19,694 nucleotides of DNA from contig JBEKBD010000049.1 of NCBI GenBank assembly GCA_050015575.1, positions 1 through 19,694 on the forward strand, read 5' to 3'. This document shows positions 15,400-19,694 of the stretch, piece after piece. Below the pieces are notes generated by a model, which ran no database searches, was not told the DNA's origin, and was given only the letters and a program-made list of their open reading frames with translations. This stretch comes from Roseiarcus sp050015575. Lineage in GTDB: Bacteria > Pseudomonadota > Alphaproteobacteria > Rhizobiales > Beijerinckiaceae. Made by a program: the position numbers and the translations under genes. Every line of letters begins with the position of its first letter. Position 1 is the first letter of the stretch.

Positions 15400-16194
15400 A
15401 TGACGGCGCCCTTCTCTACGAGCGCGGATTTCGCCGCTCCACCCGGGTTTCGCGAGCGGCTCGGCGGGGTTTTGCGCGGTCTCGGCCGGCTCGCGCTCGA
15501 CGCCCTCTATCCCCCGACCTGCATTGCCTGCCGGGCGGCGACGGGGGAGGCGGACGCGCTGTGTCCGGCGTGCTGGCGGGCGATTCGCTTCATCGAGCGG
15601 CCGTATTGCGATCGGCTCGGCACGCCCTTCGTCGAGGACCTCGGGGCGGGCGTCTTGTCGCCGCAGGCGATCGCCGATCCGCCGGCGTTCCGGCGCGCGC
15701 GCGCGGTCGCGCGCTTCGAGGACGGGCCGGCGCGCCGCCTGGTCCATCGGCTCAAGTATTCCGACCGCGGCGAACTGGCGCGCCCGCTCGGGGCGTGGAT
15801 GGCCCGCGCCGGCGCCGACCTCCTCGCCGAAGCGGACGCGATCGTTCCCGTGCCGCTGCATCCGTTCCGGCTGTGGACGCGCCGCTTCAATCAGGCGGCG
15901 GCGCTGGCGCGCGCGATCGCCCAAAGAACCGGCAAGCCGTTCGAACCGCAAGCGCTGCAGCGCGTCAAGGCGACGCGCAGCCAGGTCGGCCTCAGCCGCG
16001 AGCAGCGGGCCGAGAACGTCCAGGGCGCGTTCCGCGCCTCGCCCGGCGCGCCGATCAGGGGGCGGCGGATCGTCCTCGTCGACGACGTGCTGACCTCGGG
16101 CGCCACCGCCAACGCCGCCGCACGGGCGCTGCTGCGCGCAGGCGCGAGCGGCGTCGATCTTCTCGTCTTCGCGCGGGTTGTGACCGGCGCGTGA
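15400..16194 (+). CDS. comF: ComF family protein (phosphoribosyltransferase fold)
   Basis: The 264-aa product has the ComF layout. An N-terminal zinc-ribbon is PPTCIACRAAT...CPACW (C41, C44, C55, C58). Next come AVARFEDGPARRLVHRLKYSDRGELARPLG and IVPVPLHPFRLWTRRFNQAA. The phosphoribosyltransferase PRPP loop is RIVLVDDVLTSGATANAAA (D228, D229). It is related to competence protein ComFC/GntX; in non-competent bacteria it is linked to DNA uptake or utilisation, and the exact role is unknown. The ATG fits; the next gene, glutaredoxin, follows after 40 nt in the same direction. Confidence 0.9.
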   Translation: MTAPFSTSADFAAPPGFRERLGGVLRGLGRLALDALYPPTCIACRAATGEADALCPACWRAIRFIERPYCDRLGTPFVEDLGAGVLSPQAIADPPAFRRARAVARFEDGPARRLVHRLKYSDRGELARPLGAWMARAGADLLAEADAIVPVPLHPFRLWTRRFNQAAALARAIAQRTGKPFEPQALQRVKATRSQVGLSREQRAENVQGAFRASPGAPIRGRRIVLVDDVLTSGATANAAARALLRAGASGVDLLVFARVVTGA

Positions 16195-16234
16195 CGTCCC
16201 ATATAGGGGTCGAAAGCGGGCCGAAAGGAGCCGT

Positions 16235-16498
16235 TTGATCTTGCCGCCGATCGTCATCTACACCAAGTCGAGTTGCCCCTATTGCCGCGCCGCCAAGGAC
16301 CTGCTGCGTCGCAAGGGCGCGCCGTTCGAGGAAATCAGCGTCGACGGCGATCGCGCCGGCCAGGCCGCGATGGCGCAAAAGGCGGGCGGACGATCGAGCG
16401 TGCCGCAGATTTTCATCGGCGCCGCGCATGTCGGGGGCTGCGACGACCTCTACGATCTGGACAGCGCCGGGCGGCTCGACGCCTTGCTGGCGGAATGA
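16235..16498 (+). CDS. grxC: Glutaredoxin 3
   Basis: The 87-aa product starts at TTG: MILPPIVIYTKSSCPYCRAA. The CPYC active site (C14-C17), the SVPQIFIG cis-proline segment and HVGGCDDLYDLD are standard for GrxC, a glutathione-dependent dithiol oxidoreductase of the cytoplasm. An AAAGGAG 5 nt upstream supports the TTG start, and no ATG is suitably placed. The order comF-grxC-DUF1178 is a common alphaproteobacterial arrangement. Confidence 0.93.
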   Translation: MILPPIVIYTKSSCPYCRAAKDLLRRKGAPFEEISVDGDRAGQAAMAQKAGGRSSVPQIFIGAAHVGGCDDLYDLDSAGRLDALLAE

Positions 16499-16501
16499 AC
16501 C

Positions 16502-16951
16502 ATGATCAAGTTCGCGCTCGCCTGCGATAAGGGCCATGGCTTCGAAAGCTGGTTTCCCGACGGCGCGGCCTATCAGCAGCAGGCGGAGCGCGGCCTGATC
16601 GCCTGTCCCGAATGCGGCTCCACGCGCGTCGACAAAGCGATCATGGCGCCGGCGATCGTCGGCGCCGTCGGCCCCGAGCGCGGGCAAGCCGTGGCCGCGC
16701 CGGTTCCGGTCGCGCTGATCGACGAGCGCCGCCGCGCGCTGCGCGAAGCGGCCAAGGCCTTGCGGCGCGAGATCGAGGCTCACACCGACGACGTCGGCGC
16801 CGAATTCCCTCGCATTGCGCGCGCGATGCACGCCGGCGAGGCGCCGGAGCGCGCGATCCGCGGCGAGGCGAGCCGCGCCGAGGTCGAGGCGCTGATCGAG
16901 GACGGAATCGACGTGATGCCGCTGCCCTTCGCGCCCGAAGATTTCAACTGA
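16502..16951 (+). CDS. DUF1178 family protein
   Basis: The 149-aa product starts MIKFALACDKGHGFESWFPD, with C8 and later CPECGS (C35, C38), the DUF1178 hallmark resembling a small zinc-binding domain. A variable A/P-rich linker follows, then helices ending GIDVMPLPFAPED. It begins 3 nt after the glutaredoxin stop and is therefore in the same operon. The function of the family is not established. Confidence 0.9.
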   Translation: MIKFALACDKGHGFESWFPDGAAYQQQAERGLIACPECGSTRVDKAIMAPAIVGAVGPERGQAVAAPVPVALIDERRRALREAAKALRREIEAHTDDVGAEFPRIARAMHAGEAPERAIRGEASRAEVEALIEDGIDVMPLPFAPEDFN

Positions 16952-16966
16952 AAGAGAGCGGGGGCG

Positions 16967-17782
16967 CTAATTCGCGGCGACGCTGAATTCGGACGCTTCG
17001 ATCACCGCCGTGCCGATCATCGTGCGCACGGAGACGCGGAAAGGCAGCAGCACCCGCGCGCCGTCGATCGGCGCCAGCCAGACTTCGAGATCCTTGTTCT
17101 CGGCCATGAATTTCACCGCCGAACGGTCGCGCCGATGGCCGGCGATCGGCACGTAGCGAACGGCGCAGACCGCCACCGGGCCCTTGTAGCCCTTCGCCGA
17201 CGCCTCGCGCTGGCCGACGTAGGACAGCGCGATGTCGAAGCGCGTGTAGCCGTCGAACACCGGAATCGTGCGGTCGCACGAAGCCGGTCCGACCAGCGGC
17301 CCCTTGGCCGGAGCAGGGAAAACGAAAGCGCCGACGGGATCGACGATCCCCCGCGTGTCCTTGTCGGACAACGGAACGCGGTCGGGCCTGTCCTGGTATG
17401 GCGGCGAAATGTCGACGCCGGTCACCGCGTTGGCGGCGAGCGACATGCGGATCGTGCGCGTCATCGAGGAATCCGAGGCGGTGGTCGCGAACGTGGCGGG
17501 CGCGACACGGTTGTCGACGATCGCCCCTTGACCCGTCGAGGCGCCGCGCGCGCGCGAGACGAGGGTGGCGAGGCCGGAAAGCTTGGCGCTGGCGTCGATC
17601 GCATAGCTGGTCGGCGTCAGCGTCGCACTGACGTTGGCGACGCCAATCGGCAGGCCGATCAACGAAACCCTGTAGGTCGCATGCACAATGTCGGCGCGGG
17701 CGCCGGCGCCGGCGAGCGCCAACGCGAGCGCGCCGGCGCCGAGGCTGCGCGTCGCGCGTAGGGCCAACCGCCGCAGGAACAT
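16967..17782 (-). CDS. Secreted DUF3108 domain protein
   Basis: The 271-aa product has an N-terminal signal peptide: basic MFLRRLALRATR, a hydrophobic stretch, and a likely cleavage after ARA near residue 30. The mature part begins DIVHATYRVSLIGLPIGVAN and includes SGLATLVSRARGASTGQG and a PAMF-like central region, then KFMAENKDLEVWLAPIDGARVLLPFRVSVRTMIGTAVIEAS at the end. This is the DUF3108 pattern of periplasmic beta-rich proteins of unknown function. Two cysteines (SCDRT and AVCAVRY) could form a disulfide. It converges on the DUF1178 gene with a 15-nt gap. Confidence 0.88.
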   Translation of the reverse strand: MFLRRLALRATRSLGAGALALALAGAGARADIVHATYRVSLIGLPIGVANVSATLTPTSYAIDASAKLSGLATLVSRARGASTGQGAIVDNRVAPATFATTASDSSMTRTIRMSLAANAVTGVDISPPYQDRPDRVPLSDKDTRGIVDPVGAFVFPAPAKGPLVGPASCDRTIPVFDGYTRFDIALSYVGQREASAKGYKGPVAVCAVRYVPIAGHRRDRSAVKFMAENKDLEVWLAPIDGARVLLPFRVSVRTMIGTAVIEASEFSVAAN

Positions 17783-17838
17783 TCACGCCTCTCCCGGTGC
17801 GAAGCGAATCCCCAATAGCATCTGTCTGGCGAGAATCC

Positions 17839-17855
17839 GACGGCAAAATGCCGTC
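17839..17855. other. Short perfect hairpin in the divergent DUF3108-GNAT interval
   Basis: GACGGCA-AAA-TGCCGTC is a 7-bp perfect stem; a seven-T run follows after GGCGCC about 10 nt later. Both flanking genes diverge from here, so a terminator would have no obvious client; an operator or unrecognised small RNA end is possible. Nothing else is seen in 17783-17958. Confidence 0.3.
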
Positions 17856-17958
17856 CGAGGCGCCTTTTTTTCGCGCTTCGGCTCGGCCGAGAAAAATGTT
17901 CCGATCGCTCGTTGTCAAGGTCTTGCGGCGCAGGCGCGCGCGGACGTAACCTCGCGGC

Positions 17959-18465
17959 ATGGTCGAGACGGTCATATCCATTCGCACCGCGCGCCTCGGC
18001 GACGAGACGGGAATCGCGCGCGTGCACGACGCGGCGTGGCGCGACGCCTATCGCGGCGTAATCCCCGGCCGTGAGCTCGAGCGGATGATCGTGCGCCGCG
18101 GCCCGGTCTGGTGGCGGCGCGCCATCGCGGGCGGCACGCGGCTGATCGTGCTCGATTTCGCCGATACGGTGGCGGGCTACGCCAGCTACGGGCGCAACCG
18201 CATGCCCTCGCTGAACTACGGCGGCGAGATATTCGAACTCTATCTCGCGCCGGAATATCAGGGCGGCGGCCTCGGCCGACGGATGTTCGAGGCGGCGCAA
18301 CGGGATATGGCGGCGCACGGCTATTCGTCGTTCGTGGTGTGGGCGCTCGCCGGGAACGAACGCGCGATCGGCTTCTATCGCCGGCTCGGCGGGCGCATCG
18401 TGCGGCGCGCGCCGGAGCAGTTCGGGGCGGAAACCCGCGAACGCGTCGCCTTCGGCTTCGATTGA
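17959..18465 (+). CDS. GNAT family N-acetyltransferase
   Basis: The 168-aa product starts MVETVISIRTARLGDETGIA. It has the N-terminal RVHDAAWRDAYRGVIP helix of RimI-like acetyltransferases, EIFELYLAPEYQGGGLGRRM with the acetyl-CoA loop QGGGLG (101-106), and a C-terminal GNERAIGFYRRLGGRI motif. The substrate cannot be told from sequence. No strong RBS precedes the ATG. It stands alone between a divergent DUF3108 gene and a convergent hydrolase. Confidence 0.9.
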   Translation: MVETVISIRTARLGDETGIARVHDAAWRDAYRGVIPGRELERMIVRRGPVWWRRAIAGGTRLIVLDFADTVAGYASYGRNRMPSLNYGGEIFELYLAPEYQGGGLGRRMFEAAQRDMAAHGYSSFVVWALAGNERAIGFYRRLGGRIVRRAPEQFGAETRERVAFGFD

Positions 18466-18497
18466 CCGACTCCGGCGCGCCGATCGTCGAAATTCGA

Positions 18498-19124
18498 TCA
18501 GGCCAGCGCCATCCGCACGGCTTCGGCCGTCGCGCGGCCGAGGATCGCGTGGCCTTCGGGCGCGAAATGGACGCCGTCGAGTTCGGAGCAGGCGACGAAT
18601 TCGCCGGCGTCGAGGAAGCCGACCCGCTGCCGCTCGGCGACGGCGCGATAGCGCTGGGCGAGGACCAGCGACTTCTCTCTCGCCCCTTCGAACATTTCGG
18701 CGAAATCCGTCAGCTTGCCGATCGGCGGCGGCGCGACCAGCAGGATCGCCGGCGGCGCGCCGTCGGGCCCGACCGGCTCGGCGCGCGCCATGAGAATCAA
18801 GCGCTCCGCGCCGCCGGCGATGTCGCTCGGCGAGGCGGAGAATCGCGTCTTCATGTCGTTGCAGCCGAGCGCGATGATCAGCAGATCGAGTGGCGCGTGG
18901 CTTCTCAGGCACGGCGGCAGATAGTCGGCGCCGCGCCGGTCCGGCTCGATCGGATCGTCGAAAACCGTGGTGCGGCCGTTGAGGCCTTCCTCGATGACGC
19001 GATAGCCGGAGCCGAGTTCGCGCTGCATCACCCCGGTCCAGCGGACGTCCGGCTGGTAGCGGGTCGCGCCCTTTGGATCCCAGCCCCAGGTGTTGGAATC
19101 GCCGAAGGCGACGATGACCGCCAT
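18498..19124 (-). CDS. SGNH/GDSL hydrolase (arylesterase-like)
   Basis: The 208-aa product starts MAVIVAFGDSNTWGWDPKGA. Block I holds the serine nucleophile (S10 in GDSN). G50 lies in the LNGRTT block, N89 in LGCNDMK, and D183 with H186 in the DGVHF block, giving a complete SGNH set. No signal peptide is visible, so it is cytoplasmic. The ATG at 19124 follows AGGAG at good spacing; a longer in-frame start at 19175 has no homologous extension. Related enzymes act on aryl esters or acyl-CoAs; the true substrate is unknown. Confidence 0.9.
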   Translation of the reverse strand: MAVIVAFGDSNTWGWDPKGATRYQPDVRWTGVMQRELGSGYRVIEEGLNGRTTVFDDPIEPDRRGADYLPPCLRSHAPLDLLIIALGCNDMKTRFSASPSDIAGGAERLILMARAEPVGPDGAPPAILLVAPPPIGKLTDFAEMFEGAREKSLVLAQRYRAVAERQRVGFLDAGEFVACSELDGVHFAPEGHAILGRATAEAVRMALA

Positions 19125-19263
19125 GCGCTCTGCTCCTGCCGGGCCGTCTCTAGAGGGCGCCCGAGCCGACGTCAACGCGGGCGCCGGGTTGTGACCAGGG
19201 CCGGCGCCGGAGCGTCGGCCCGCCCCCTGTTTTCGCCGGGCGGCGCTTCGATGGGGGCATCAG

Positions 19264-19290
19264 TTGACAAATCTTATCGATTTAGATAAT
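19264..19290 (+). promoter_or_regulatory. Candidate promoter with dyad upstream of metY-like gene
   Basis: TTGACA (19264-19269) and GATAAT (19285-19290) are separated by 15 nt, slightly short. TTATC (19274-19278) and GATAA (19285-19289) form a small dyad across the spacer, so a repressor could bind there. The AT-rich patch stands out in GC-rich surroundings. A leader of about 150 nt would precede the ATG. No SAM-II riboswitch pattern was recognised in it. Confidence 0.4.
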
Positions 19291-19445
19291 CGACCTGCCG
19301 TCGAACCGCCCGTCGCGCGCCAAGCCGTGACGCGGTACCATGGCGTTCGATGCGCCTCGGGACCGCGCGCGGACCGCGACGCAAACCGTCGTCGCGCTTT
19401 CGCCATGCGCCCCCTTCAGGCGGCGCGAACCTGCAGGAGTTCCTC

Positions 19446-19694
19446 ATGTCGTCTACGCCCCTCAAGCCCGAGACGCTCGCGCTGCACGCCGGCTGGCGCG
19501 CCGACCCGACCACCGGCTCGGTCGCGGTGCCGATCTATCAGACGACGTCGTACCAGTTTCACAACGCCGACCACGCCGCCAACCTGTTCGCGCTCAAGGA
19601 GCTCGGCAACATCTATACGCGCATCATGAACCCGACCAACGACGTGCTGGAGAAGCGCGTCGCCGCGCTCGAGGGCGGCGTCGCGGCGCTGGCG
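19446..19694 (+). CDS. metY: O-acetylhomoserine sulfhydrylase-like enzyme, N-terminal part
   Basis: The frame is open from ATG 19446 to the window edge (83 codons): MSSTPLKPETLALHAGWRAD, followed by TTGSVAVPIYQTTSYQFHNA, LFALKELGNIYTRIMNPTND and LEKRVAALEGG. This is the N-terminal signature of the PLP-dependent Cys/Met metabolism family, and the HNADHAANLFALKELGNIYTR version is typical of MetY. The enzyme forms homocysteine from O-acetylhomoserine and sulfide. A CAGGAG lies 6-7 nt before the ATG. The PLP lysine lies beyond the window. Confidence 0.88.
   Translation, partial: MSSTPLKPETLALHAGWRADPTTGSVAVPIYQTTSYQFHNADHAANLFALKELGNIYTRIMNPTNDVLEKRVAALEGGVAALA

Noticed and set aside
15277..16257. 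Upstream part of the long minus-strand frame opposite comF, continuous with the methyltransferase
   Set aside because: It is the GC-rich shadow of comF; the family N-terminus starts near PLPLFDR, so only the part from 15276 was kept.
19291..19445. SAM-II riboswitch upstream of metY
   Set aside because: The conserved pseudoknot blocks I remember for SAM-II were not found by eye.

Overview
The window is high-GC alphaproteobacterial chromosome, most likely from the Hyphomicrobiales (Rhizobiales). Support comes from a canonical CtrA, a GAAC-N7-GAAC (alphaproteobacterial) LexA box before an imuA-imuB-dnaE2 locus, clustered GANTC (CcrM) sites upstream of ctrA, and DUF3108 and DUF1178 genes typical of the group. 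A Methylocystaceae/Beijerinckiaceae-like host is a guess.

Layout. 1-816 (minus): the start of pntA (transhydrogenase alpha, cut by the window edge), a possible 32-codon ORF overlapping it, and fliJ. 817-1349: a long, partly AT-rich regulatory interval with six GANTC sites and several TTAAC half-sites. 1350-2051: ctrA. 2259-2810: a mazEF-type toxin-antitoxin pair. 3026-3704: two small unrecognised genes, each followed by a copy of the same roughly 83-bp repeat. 3797-7100: a complete 3,304-bp IS1-family element with 17-bp perfect terminal inverted repeats and an 8-bp target duplication. Besides its transposase it carries a three-gene passenger block (small basic protein, Panacea/SocA-type antitoxin, PemK-like putative toxin), a 30-aa ORF behind a 38-bp dyad, and two small minus-strand genes (HTH protein and CxxC protein). 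7148-13587: the SOS mutasome locus imuA-imuB-[DUF559]-dnaE2. 13581-15276 (minus): two class I methyltransferase-fold genes and a tiny membrane protein, chained by 4-nt overlaps. 15400-16951: comF, glutaredoxin 3, DUF1178. 16967-17782 (minus): secreted DUF3108 protein. 17959-18465: GNAT acetyltransferase. 18498-19124 (minus): SGNH hydrolase. 19446-end: start of an O-acetylhomoserine sulfhydrylase (metY-like).

The accessory biology is concentrated at 2.2-10.3 kb. The IS1 element landed just upstream of the SOS promoter of the mutagenesis operon. That operon has itself been colonised by GC-rich palindromic repeats: one lies in frame inside imuB, and two near-identical units bracket a DUF559 nuclease-like gene placed between imuB and dnaE2. 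The right-hand unit supplies the apparent Shine-Dalgarno of dnaE2. The two most interesting candidates are the toxin-antitoxin passenger block in the IS and the repeat-DUF559-repeat cassette. All functional statements rest on reading the translated sequence by eye; no database search was run.
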